Origin: Deroplatys truncata
Taxonomy: Eukaryota > Arthropoda > Insecta > Mantodea > Mantidae
Length of the DNA: 64,000 nt
NCBI GenBank assembly: GCA_030765065.1
Contig: CM060990.1
Coordinates: 218,211,290 to 218,275,289, forward strand
Direction: 5' to 3'
Shown here one piece after another: positions 36,201 to 46,551 of the stretch. The notes beneath the pieces are model-generated. The model made no database searches. It was not told the DNA's origin and saw nothing but the letters and a program-made list of their open reading frames with translations. The first letter of the stretch is position 1. Each line of letters opens with the position of its first letter. The translations under genes and the position numbers were made by a program.

Positions 36201-36700
36201 GGCCTCCTCCACAGGCAATGTATCGCCTGATACCGTCACAGTTGGTAGGGTCAATTCGGTTTTCTCGACAACCCCTTCGCCACGTCAGATCTGATTACGG
36301 TCACGGTTACACCTCACAGCTTCCCTTGTATCCAGCCGTCCGCGATGAGACTGTCACTCATTCTACCCAAGGCACGCAGCGTCACTCAAAGGGGTGGTGA
36401 AGACAGCCCCGAAGTGCCCCTCTCCACGCCGGTGCTTATTCGCTTCCTGCCCGCTCGTCGGCTTGATGTGGACAGTCCTTTACTAGATGTCCTGGCTGAC
36501 CACACCTCCAACACACCACTTGAAAATCTTCGTCTTCGTCCTTGGGTTGATCCTCTGTCCCCGTTGTATCGAATGCTCCTGATCTTCGAGGTGAGTGCCG
36601 CTGTTACCTTAGCCGCCTCCATCCTTAACGCGGCCGTTAGCGCCTCGTGAATTGTCTTTTAATCGTCGACCATTAGAAGCTATCGTATCTCGACGTTACC
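36200..36700 (-). pseudogene. Gypsy gag C-terminal region, degenerate
   Basis: Minus-strand frames between 36200 and 36650 are basic and contain scattered cysteines (for example 'CWRCGQPGH'-like remnants are not intact). Assigned by position between the SINE and protease. I see no complete zinc knuckle. Confidence 0.35.
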
Positions 36701-36708
36701 CCCTGTCG

Positions 36709-36960
36709 TCCCCCGTGGTCTAGGGGTAACGTGCTTAGCCTTTGGTTCCCGAGGTCGCGAGTTCAAACCCGGTAGAGGGCGATGGATTTTTTTTCGGGAG
36801 TAAAAATCCTTGGCATAGCTTCCTTCGGAAGGGAAGTATAGCCGGGGTCCCGTGTCGTAGATTTGCGGCACGTAAAAGGACCAAGTCTAATAAAGAGGCC
36901 TCTGAGCAAAATTACAGGTCTTTCACGCCCAATACAGAATGGAACGCTAAGGACCATTAG
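36709..36960 (+). mobile_element. tRNA-derived SINE inside the Gypsy gag region
   Basis: A tRNA-like head carries an A box (TGGTCTAGGGGTA, 36716-36728) and a B box (GAGTTCAAACCC, about 36759-36770). It is followed by a body with GTCCCGTGTCGTAGATTTGC and CACGTAAAAGGACCAAG, a stretch I recall as recurrent in insect SINEs. Short GACCATTAG repeats lie on either side (about 36668 and 36951), but the left one is some 35 bp from the head, so the target duplication is uncertain. It is opposite in orientation to the host element. Not a functional tRNA gene: the head is embedded in a longer repeat and I could not fold a full cloverleaf. Confidence 0.65.
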
Positions 36961-37079
36961 TAGTTAAGGAGCGTCCATAAATAAAACTCAGCAGCGGTTA
37001 CCCACCCCGGCGACAAAGCAGTGTGCAGCTTCCTAAAATACGAAGCTTGGCGGGAGATTCACCAGGGCTTTATTCACTA

Positions 37080-37860
37080 GCTGTTCAACTGCCAAGGTGA
37101 ACTCCTGCAGCGTCTCCCCTGGCTGTTGCGGCTTTGACTTGAGTTAACAACGATAGGCTAATGCCAAGCAATGGTTCCCGAGTCGGTTTTCGAGGGCCTC
37201 CTAGATATCTGCGGACTTTGCCGACGTTGGAATCGCATTCAAAATTTTTTATGCCCGTCCCTGGAGGCTGGCTATTAGCTGTATGGCCTCCTCCTCTTCT
37301 GCTGACCATCGTTTGTGGGTAACAACGGCGGCGAATTGTCGGCGGAAGACTTCGAAAGTTGACGTTCCGTCGTATTTCGGTGTCTTGAGGCGTGGATGTC
37401 GTCGCGTCCTGACGTCTCGACCTTAAAGTCCTCTAGTCTTCCGCTAAGCATTTCCTCCACTATGGCGTTCAGTTCCTTGGCGCTGCCGTCGACTTTTCCT
37501 TCCAGGATGCTAAACGGTTCCCCGACGTCCTCCAGGGCGTATACGCGTTGGCCAAGTTCCTTCACCTTTCCGCTGAGCTCCTCCATGCCTTTCTCCACAC
37601 CGACCAGTCGTTCGTCAATTTTGTCTGATAGCTCAGTCTTCATCTTGGACATTTGTCTTCATTTCTGTCTGCATCTTCTACATTGTGGAATTCACTGTCA
37701 TTTCATTTCCCATCTTGTCTATTCCGGATTGTATTTTCATCTCCATCTTCTCCATTTTAGATTTCATTTCGGTCTCCTCCAATCCAGCTTCACATTTTCG
37801 TCTCCATCTTCTCCATTTTGGCCAATAATTTTTGTAGGACTTCATCCATCATGGCTTTTA
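37080..37860 (-). pseudogene. Gypsy gag N-terminal region
   Basis: 37652-37275 encodes a heptad-rich coiled coil (MSKMKTELSDKIDERLVGVE, then GMEELSGKVKELGQRVYALE). Upstream to about 37855 the frame has repeated MEKME/KMETKM units that also predict coiled coil, starting near MMDEVLQKLLAKMEKM. A 'FRRQFAAVV..NGWS' core-like segment follows near 37340-37300. N-terminal coiled coils are common in insect Ty3/Gypsy Gag and mediate assembly. Frameshifts and stops break the frame. Confidence 0.65.
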
Positions 37861-37864
37861 TATA

Positions 37865-37879
37865 CCACTCCTGACACCA
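37865..37879 (-). promoter_or_regulatory. Primer binding site of the Gypsy element
   Basis: Minus strand TGGTGTCAGGAGTGG lies one base after the 5' LTR. The TGGTGTCAG start is a recurrent Gypsy priming sequence. Confidence 0.7.
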
Positions 37880-37880
37880 A

Positions 37881-38349
37881 TGTAAATGAGAACACCTATT
37901 ACTGCAAAAACACTTATCTCAAGGCACTCAACATATATGTTACACTTCAGTCACTTTGGCACATACTCGAATGCAACACAACTGATCCATTGAACCGAAT
38001 CACAACTGAACTGCTGTACTGCATGACTCACAAGTGACTGCTGACTTACAACTCATAAACTACACTGACCACTTGCACTCTCATTGCTAACAAACTCGAC
38101 ACTCAGACTCAGTTCAATACTCGACTGAATTCTGCATGAGCAGCCTCCCTTATATAGGTCCCGGATACAAAGTGGAACCTTCTTGAAAAGGAACCCATAA
38201 GAACATGCCAAAACGAATGCTCCAGAACAGGTAAGTGGCAAACAAAGGTATTCTTATTCCACACTTGCCATTGTTCCAATGACCTGTCACAGGCCCCACA
38301 GAGGCACTGCCACCCAGCCACCACAGGTAGCGTCATATGCGCAGTCACA
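37881..38349 (-). repeat. 5' LTR of the Gypsy element
   Basis: Diverged direct repeat of 32467-32964. It begins TGTAAATG and ends AGTCACA. GTAT follows at 38350-38353. Confidence 0.8.
38148..38158 (-). promoter_or_regulatory. TATA box in the Gypsy LTR
   Basis: Minus strand CCTATATAAGG, about 195 bases into the LTR. It is conserved in the other LTR near 32770-32778, which supports it as the Pol II promoter element. Confidence 0.6.
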
Positions 38350-38353
38350 GTAT

Positions 38354-39595
38354 ATACATCTAGTTACCATAGCAAAAGAGAGGTTAACTTCCATTACATA
38401 CTGCTCAGTGTGATGATACTTCTCATTTTTATCTACAAGACCTTTGATATAGCTTTTATTTAGAGTATTTCTATACTGCATGAATTGGAATTATATTTCT
38501 GCAAGGTAATGTGTTCCACACTGGCTTTGTACCAGCTAGGGTCAGAAAATGGATTTAGATTTGAAGAAATTCTCTCTCATGGTTAAGACTGAAGCCATAG
38601 ATCTTCAACTTGCCATGGTTCAAGTTCCTGACTGCGGTATAGAACTTTTCATATATGAGGAGTAACTTTTCAAAAAGCAATAAGTCCACAAATACAAATT
38701 TTACAGGAGAAGCCAAAAACTAATATTGAGTGATGTTTTATAATAATTGATAATTAAAGTACAGAGATTTATTAGGAATTCCAAACACAGTGAAATAGTA
38801 TAAGTGGGGAAGATCTCGCTCTTTATTTAAAAGCACAGTTTCTAAATGAATTTTGAAAATCTGTGGACTTGTTGCATTTTGCACCAACCAAAGGGACAAA
38901 ATGTGTTTTGAAACAAATTTATACAGAAATAATGCAAGAATCTGTTCTTCAATTTTTATTTTTAGCTAAATAATTGATACAAAGAAATCAGTAATTGAGG
39001 AGGATGTTCCCAACCAATTACTTTAAACAATACAATCAAAATCAGTCACTTGTTTTAATGGTTGCATACTGCTTCTTTGAAAAATGTCCTAACAGTATTT
39101 AAGTAATGCAAACAAAATTGTTAATTAAGGAGAAAGTTTTCAAATATTATTTAATGAATACTGTCAAAATTCTTACTCACTTTTCGTTAGCATTTTTGAA
39201 AAATATATTAAGCAATTCAATCAAAATCACTAATAATACATAAAGTTCTTTTCACACTTTATAATAAATAAGAGATTCAAAATTAAATTTGTTCCTAACT
39301 AATCTGCAAAGTACTTTTTGGCTTCAAACTTTATCTGAGGAATAAAATCAATATTAATAATTCACAAAAATCTTTAGATATTCTAAACAAATTGGTAAAA
39401 AATTATCCTGCTTGAAAATAAAGTGTAAAAACCTGTTTTAATGCACATATTAGAAGAAAAAAAAATCATGTGAGCATCATTAAAAGTAGTTTCACTGACT
39501 GTAATCGGATTTTAGTTAAAACTTTGAAATCTGAATGGATAGTATGTCTCTTAACTCCTCCTATTTGATATCCAGGTTCCTGCTTCAAGCAATCA
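38354..39595. other. No gene recognised
   Basis: AT-rich DNA without motifs or clear repeats between the Gypsy element and the DUF7869-like copy. Confidence 0.5.
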
Positions 39596-39599
39596 CACT

Positions 39600-41270
39600 C
39601 TACGTTCTCAACTTGCTCCTCTACATTGTTTGTTGCAACATCTTCTCTCTCAAAAATACATCAACATAAAATTTCAGGGTTTCATCCTCCTCCCAGCTAT
39701 CACCAAAATGTCGTTTCAGAATAGTGAGCAAGTCTTTCTCTTTTTCTGATTTTCTAGGGTATTTCAAACTGACATCTGGGTCAGGTATCTGATCTGCTGC
39801 TACACCTCTTTTTAGCAAGGAAATATAACTTTCTGATGAATCGTCCAGTCCGCATGAGGGCTCCATTTTAAAAATAGTTTTTCTTCCTATGGAATTTCGT
39901 TTTCAATATTACCTATTTCATATCTCTTATGCTCACCAGCTTCTTAAAATCACAACAAGGTCCTTGAAGTTTAAAATATTCCAGTCTATTTCTAACTGTT
40001 GAATATTGAACATTTTCTCATATTGTTCAAGAGTTAATGTTTCAGATTGTTTCTGAAGACTCTTCTCCACTGTGCCGAAAATGTGGTCTGCAGATAAGTC
40101 ATGACCATGCATGAGGAATGTATTGCAGATCTCTTCGAGCCTGGAGATTTCTTTAAAAGCCACCAATACAGAGAATGAACTATGTGGGCATTTTTGTTCT
40201 GCTCAGCGCAGCTGTCGGAAAATAATCTTATGTCTGAAGTGTGTTCTTCGTATTTTACTTGCTTAGAACATCTAATCAAAGTAGAAGCTACTTCATTTGG
40301 TCCATGGCCAGCCTGGTTTTCAGTCCAGCAATAGAAGTTTGGAGACATTTTTTGTCTGTAATGCAGAGAGCCTAATATAACAGTTGTTATGCATAATATG
40401 CCTCATCAATAGCAAGTTTTGAACTTGCTGTAGATCAAAGCTTAAAGACATGTTGGGCAGTTTCTCTTTCATAATTTTATAAAATTGTTTTGCTCTTATT
40501 TTATGGGTAGCAAACTCTGCTTGCATTCTGTCTTTTGCTAGAGTCTTTAGTGAGTTTCATTTAATGTTTCGTTCTACAGCAATAGCTACAGACATCTACT
40601 GCAAGATCACCAAATCCCAAATTAAAATTTTTAGAGATGTTGCTGAAGAACCACCTTTTTACCTTTCATGAATTGGCAACACTATCATTACACATTTTAA
40701 AGAGCTTTGTGATATTCATGTCCAAAGAAAGGTATAGCCTTTTACTTTTTTCTCTGTTGTAGTGGCTTTCTCTAATCCTCAAATTCGAAATGAACTTGAT
40801 CACGTTGTCTTTCTTTGGTATGTTTTGTTGTGCAGTTCCCTCCTCTTTTTTCAAGAAGGGCATTACCAGCAATTAGTGAGGCAGCAATACTATTAAGTCT
40901 GGTTGTTCCTATGCCAAATAGAACTCTAAAGAAACTTGGACCACATAGGAACTTGCTCACAGTTTAATCTCTTCTGAAACTTTGTAACTAGGATATTCAA
41001 TTTTCTGCTTTCTTTCCAAGGATACACAGTCATTTTGGGCTGGACACTGTCATAAGTGATGAAAGAATGCTGTCCTGCTGCTGCTGTTTGTTTACATAGC
41101 TATAGACCACCTTCCTGTTCCTGATAAGATGGTAGAATGGGATGCTACAGCATTTAAATCTTCCCTCCTTGTGTTCACAAGGCAGTTCAAACTCCAACAT
41201 TTCAGGGTCTCTATCATGATACCTCAAACAATTGAGACCATCAAGTGCAAAACTCATCTTATCCAAAATT
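39600..41270 (-). pseudogene. DUF7869-like transposase, minus copy
   Basis: Reading from 41266 leftwards: an N-terminal segment starting LDKMSFALDGLNC with KCCSIPFYHLIRNRK; FLCGPSFFRVLFGIGTTRLNSI at 40960; IRESHYNREKSKRLYLSLDM at 40780; ELPNMSLSFDLQQV at 40450; NFYCWTENQAGHGPNEVAST, then LFSDSCAEQNKNAHIV at 40250; and HGHDLSADHIFGTVEKS at 40110. These match in order the arthropod family annotated as DUF7869, taken to be transposase-derived. The aspartates in FSDSC and SADH are candidate catalytic residues. The C-terminal acidic part ends near 39621. At least four frameshifts. About 550 residues before decay. Confidence 0.65.
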
Positions 41271-41530
41271 TAAAAAAATTGAGCTAGACATGGGATTCGA
41301 GGCTTCTTGCAGTTCTCTACGAACTGGTGACTTTGGATTTCAACAAAACTCATCTAATACACCTGCAAGAGAGCCCTGAAAACTGCTGTTCAATGCAAAA
41401 CTCTTCAAATCCATGGTGGCGGTTGATGCAGAACTCATTTAAATCCTCTTACAATTCAGAGCAAAACTTGCCTTATCCAATATTGTTCCACTACAATTGT
41501 GTGGTGTGAAGAGCAAAACTCACCTTATAC
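41230..41530 (-). repeat. Cluster of six iterated 18-bp motifs
   Basis: The minus-strand motif GGATAAGGYGAGTTTTGC recurs with variations at 41247, 41343, 41395, 41428, 41461 and 41513 (left edges). Spacings are about 96, 52, 33, 33 and 52 bp. The first copy overlaps the start of the DUF7869-like reading frame and forms one half of a 35-bp inverted repeat. Confidence 0.7.
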
Positions 41531-41989
41531 AGCACTAAAAATATAGCAGTTTTGTTTCTCTGTTTCCCTACATTGGCAGTCCTGTGTGATTCCAACTGTT
41601 TTTAATTTAGTTTTAACTAGTCTAAGGTGCAGATCTGATATCCTGAAGTTGGTGGAAAGGATAGAACTAGGAAACGGGCATCCCATGAATTGAAACGTTA
41701 AAGAGAGAAGAGGGAAAGGTATGTATGCTTGAATTACAATTAAGTAGTATTCCTCTAATGTTGACAGATGAGACTCATCTAGGAATAAGCAGATGTGTTT
41801 ACAATATAGTCTCAATTGTTAAAGGCATTCAGCAAGCCTCGGCTCATGCTTGCTTGCTTGCTTGCCTGCCTGCAATCACAACAGCAGGTAATTCCAATGC
41901 AGTAACTTGACACAGGACATATGGAAATTCTACGAAGCCTTCTATAGCTGCAGTTCTAAAATTAAAAGACTGCATTATATTGACTTACT

Positions 41990-42890
41990 GTTCAACTGAT
42001 ATACCTAATCAGCAGCATGCAGTAAAAGATGATTCTAGGAAGGGGTTTACAACAAAGTATCACGTGAAACGTGTACTAGGTCTGCCAGTTCAGGTGTGTC
42101 AAACTTTTCTGTACATTTTGCAAATATCAAAAGACTGAGTACAAAAGACACCTTGAAACTGGAGTGGTGCCAAACAGATTCAGAGGTGGAGACAGGGTGT
42201 CACAAAAAATAGTAATAAGAGAGAATCTGTGATTAAATTCATACAGAACGTTAAAGTACTTGACGTCCATCATTGTAGCAGCAAAACATCAACACAGCAA
42301 TGCTTACCAAGGGAATTAAGCAGGTGATAGACATGATCTTTCCTATTCCTGGCCATTCATTCACCCCTCCCGATCGTGTTTTCGAGCTAATAGAGAAATA
42401 AATAAGGCCTGAAGAATAATTTGAAATCTACAAAAATCATGAAAAGGTAATCAGGCTATGGACAGCTGTATCTGTACAAGATTGGAAGTATGCTGCAAAG
42501 AAACATTGAAGTCACCAGGATCCAGGCATTTTAAAATAAAGCATCTAAACATATTTTACGTTTTACCTCAAGCAAAGTTCTAGTGAGAGGTGAGGCAAAT
42601 TATCACTCCAATTTGTGTGTAGGCAAGACCATTCTGAAGCGAGGCAAAACCTTACAAATGCATATTGCAAGGAATTTAGATGTAGGTGTAAAAGTAAAGG
42701 AGGAAAAAGTTAAAGAGGTCAACAATTTATTAAAAAAAGGTTGGCGATAACTGGAAAGTAAATGAAAGCCTGTATTTTAAGAGAATTAATATCTAAAAAC
42801 AATATTGCCAATGACGATAAAGAAGTAGATGCTATCTGTGAGTGTTTCTTGGATAGTGAGGAAGGACAACTTAGAATTTGATATGTTTGT
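41990..42890 (+). pseudogene. DUF7869-like transposase, plus copy (partial)
   Basis: The plus strand reads KYHVKRVLGLPVQVCQTF near 42060, then SVIKFIQNVKVLDVHHCSSK and TQQCLPRELS near 42230-42320. This corresponds to the VCK-TF...NT and ESHY-R...YL segments of the same family seen on the minus strand. It breaks off before the SDSC region. A last frame (DAICECFLDSEEGQLRI) ends at about 42882. Much more decayed than the minus copy. Confidence 0.5.
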
Positions 42891-43200
42891 TTTTGAACAT
42901 TAGTTATTAATACTACATTTTAAACATAACATATAAATTTTACAAGTCATAAGATGTATGCGATATGAAAACTGGTTAATTCTAGTGAGCAAACTATGAA
43001 AGGAGTGATTCATTGATATTCTTATGTGAAATTGGTGAAAAAATTGTAAAAATTTAGCTTTTTTTTAGCTAAAATGAAATCAGAAATGATTATACTTATA
43101 TAAATATTGCAAGAAGTCCTTTATTAACATTGTCCAATACAAATACTGAGAAGTAAATCTGAAAATGTTTGCACTTAATTGTAATTTAGTATTGTGTTTC

Positions 43201-43453
43201 CACCAAAACTCGCCAAATCCACTACCGTTGTGTGCAAAACTCGCCTTATCCAAAATTAAATTTTTATTTACCGCCATATAATTTGAGACTGATTTTCAGG
43301 AGAATACATGCATCTTTAAGGGTCTAGTCTGGACATTATTACATTAAGAGAATTTTCGAATGTTCTGCTGTTTGCCTAATTTTAGTTTTTTGCATTTTCT
43401 GAAAATTTGTTTTACCCAGATAAGGCGAGTTTTGCACTTGACGGCCTCAATTA
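43201..43453. repeat. Further iterated motifs and the inverted partner
   Basis: Two more direct copies lie at 43201-43220 and 43234-43251. An opposite-strand copy lies at 43419-43453. The last is a 35-bp inverted match to 41230-41264 and includes the AAGTGCAAAACTC and TTGAGGCC parts, not just the motif. Confidence 0.7.
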
Positions 43454-44492
43454 ATATGTAATTGCTTAAGTGGAGTTCGATCCACGGATTAAAGCATGGA
43501 TATGCCACTAGTAATAATTGTAATAAAAGGCAACTTAAAAAACTTCATTACAAAATTGTCTTTTAAAGCAGTTACCTTTCCGTCTGCTCCACTTTTCTTT
43601 TCACTATGCCCTTCTGCTACTTCCTAGAGCCAGAAGAATGGTCCCCTGTATGTGCACTTTCTTCCGTGTTCAGCACTTACAGAAACTGCAGGCTAGCACA
43701 AGAACACAATGCTGAACAACAAACCTGTCGCATATGACAATATGTTGACCACAGAACAGTTGATAAACACAACACTGTTGTGAGGGTTTGGAATGTTTGC
43801 TTTCTCAGGTTTATTGCTTCTTTTATTCTACTTTAGGTGCAACATACATTAGCAATTGTAACAAGCTGGACTTATTGCAGTTTGAACCAATTTCAATGCT
43901 GACTTATTGCGTTTTGAAACAAAGCCCATAATATGTACTTGATTTAGAGGGTTAAAAGTTGTGTTTTGAATCAAAGCAACACCGTAGCTCAATGCAGCCT
44001 ATCTTTTGGAGTAGGAACCCGCTTCAAACTAATTTACTTCCGTGAGTGGACTTATTGCATTTTGAAATGTCACTCTTTCTACGATTCTGCTTTCCTGGAA
44101 TAATTGTATCCTTTGAGTATATCATAAAATAAATGTAACATATAGTTTGGAAAAAGTAAAATTAATTTTTAGTGAAAAATTTATAATTCTAAATGATATG
44201 CATTTGTAAACATTTTACTAAGTAGTTCCCTAATACTTTATGTAGAAATTTCCAGCACAAGAAATTACAAAAGTATATTGCTTACCTTATTTTACTGCAG
44301 AAATGTGTGTAAAGTCTATGGGATCGGGCGTTGAGCCTTGCCATTGGTATTAGTGCAAAGATCAGTATTGGTTATCAACTGTTTGCCTATTCAATATTCT
44401 TCCTCCTATCCTTAATAAATTTATTTTAGAATCCTTAAAATGCATCAGAGAATTAATGCTATTCATAGCAATGCATAACATTTTATTTGCAG

Positions 44493-44629
44493 CAATGCAA
44501 AATAAACCAGTTGGTGGAGACCTAAGAGTGCCATCAGGAACCTGGATGGGTTATGGTTTGAGCCAGTCCAGTCCTACTCCAGAACTTGAGAAGAACTTCA
44601 AAGAATGTTTTGCTGCATCACTTAAAAAT
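44493..44629 (+). CDS. BicC: Internal exon of a Bicaudal-C-like gene
   Basis: The acceptor is TTTTATTTGCAG, ending at 44492. The donor is AAT|GTAATG at 44630. The frame reads MQNKPVGGDLRVPSGTWMGY and then GLSQSSPTPELEKNF. It enters with one base from an upstream exon outside the window or not recognised, and leaves in phase 0, matching the entry of the next exon. Bicaudal-C is a cytoplasmic RNA-binding protein with N-terminal KH domains and a C-terminal SAM domain. This segment belongs to the poorly conserved linker before SAM. The assignment to the same gene rests on phase, strand and composition. Confidence 0.6.
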
Positions 44630-46551
44630 GTAATGTATAAAATTATGAGTTATGCATAGTATGTATTGCATTCAAGTCACAGCCAAGATAATCGCAATTT
44701 TCACTGAAAATTTTCTATTCATTGTTACTATTTAAATTGCAGCTTCATACATTAAAACACAAATGTTCAGATCATTTAAGTGCCTGTTCACAAGGAGTAA
44801 ATGCCTTTAATCATACATTAGAATTGTTCAGTTCAAAAATTTGTACCTTTCCAGTAGAAACATAAGTTCTGTTACAACTTTGCAAAGTAATTTAAGTAGC
44901 AAATAGAAATTCACCGAACTTCAACATAATATAAAAAAGCACTATTTTAATTAAACATTTGCAAATTGGATTAACCAGTGCCCACTATGACACTAATGCA
45001 AGTGCTCTGATAGAATACTATTCATGTGTAGCAGCCTGTATGACATTTATATTCAAATTGATTACCAGTTGCATTAAGGACTTCAAGAGGTATTCACTCT
45101 TGTTTTGTCTAGATGGCTACCATTCTTCATCCCTGATTGACTCTGATGAGTTCTTAAATAATATAATTACCAAGGCCTGGAAGCTTAGTCAAATCTTACT
45201 GAGATTAACGTTGCACCAAGTATAGGCCATGATTGTAATCATGGACTATTGCAGATAGTGCAAGGGTTTAGATGACAGCAGATAAATAAACATTCATAGT
45301 TTTGAGAGATTTTAGTGAGAGCTGGTCACTGCAGTAGTGACATAAAAATGTATAAGAGAGGACGTCCAAAAGTTGTCACTGCAAATGTTGTTTTATCCAA
45401 ACATGGCAGTGTGTGTTTGAGCTGTGCTGGGGAGAATATTGTTTGTAAATTGAAGAACTTGGTGCAATAACCTGCAGTGCCATATTACCGCTAAAAATTG
45501 GTTAATTGATTTTTCTTGTGTCTCACAGATGTATCTAGTGTTCCTTCACTTGTCACATATAATATTCCACATAATAGCAGCAGAATATACAAAAGCTCCT
45601 TATTTATTTTCTCTATGGAAACTAACATATTTCAGAACAAGTATGCTCTGTAAATAAATAAATGACAATGCAGTAGGAAACCTGCTTATTAAACTTGCAC
45701 AGAACCAATGTAAATTTTTAACGCAGAGAGCTTTCTTGCCAGAAGAAGTTGCTCTATTAATTGAATTCTTGGGCATTTTAAAATTTCTATTTAAAAAATA
45801 AGGGCATTCTAATACTTTGTTTCTATGCTGTAACCCAAACTTAATAATGGTCATTGTAAATTTGATGCAGTAGAAACTAAAATATTCTGATTTTATTAAT
45901 TACATCACACAAATAATATTAGATTGCTCTTTTCTCAAAATTACAGTTTTTACATGTGCTTTTATGGAAATAGGGCAGTAAAGTATGATTTGCCAAATAA
46001 GGTGGAAAACCTACTTTAAGTATTTAGAACGTAAATACCTACTAGTATAAAAAATGAGAGGTATGCAAAAAATTTAATATGATTTTGTGTGTGCGCATCA
46101 GAAGCCCAATGCATCATCTGTTCCCAGGTGTCATGATGAGGAGCGAGTCATTTAGGTTTTGTAATTTACCACATCTTTATGTAAGATAAAGATGACAAAG
46201 TGTTTGCATGGACTGTGGAGGAAGAGCTAAAGTAAATAAATAAATAAATATACATATATATATATATATATCTATTAATCGTTTCTTTCAAGGTTATGTG
46301 CCTTAGTATTCAATGAAATAATAGCAAGTGCATCTATAGCAGTATAATCCTTGTTCCAATATTTGGAGAAATTATTAATTTGTAGGATGAAGTTTACCCC
46401 CAAAAGTTTAAGTTGACACAGTCTGAAACACCTTTTTGTCTTATATGTAATAAGATTTTAAGCTTCATTGCAATTATACTTGTCAAGTTTCTCTCTAGTG
46501 CATGCCTATATACAAAAGTAAGGCTATAAACCAATATCAGTCAAGGGTAAC

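Larger units (their letters stand above)
32467..38349 (-). mobile_element. Ty3/Gypsy LTR retrotransposon, decayed
   Basis: LTR-like direct repeats (32467-32964 and 37881-38349) are clearly related but diverged by roughly a fifth. Adjacent 4-mers are GTAC and GTAT, an eroded target duplication. A priming site adjoins the right LTR and a purine-rich tract the left one. From right to left the interior encodes Gag, protease region, RT, RNase H and integrase. The interior is far richer in G+C than the surroundings. A SINE is nested at about 36709-36960. Confidence 0.88.

Noticed and set aside
36709-36780. A tRNA gene on the plus strand
   Set aside because: A and B boxes are present, but the sequence continues into a SINE body and I could not fold a complete acceptor stem and anticodon arm.
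37396-38037. 213-codon plus-strand ORF
   Set aside because: Antisense to the Gypsy gag coiled coil and running into its LTR. Serine/phenylalanine-rich as expected from the opposite strand.
41230-41530. CRISPR-like repeat array
   Set aside because: Unequal spacing, degenerate repeats, overlap with a coding frame, and a eukaryotic context.
44959-45225. 88-codon ORF in the host intron as a possible extra exon
   Set aside because: No acceptor or donor pair in frame, and no recognisable homology.
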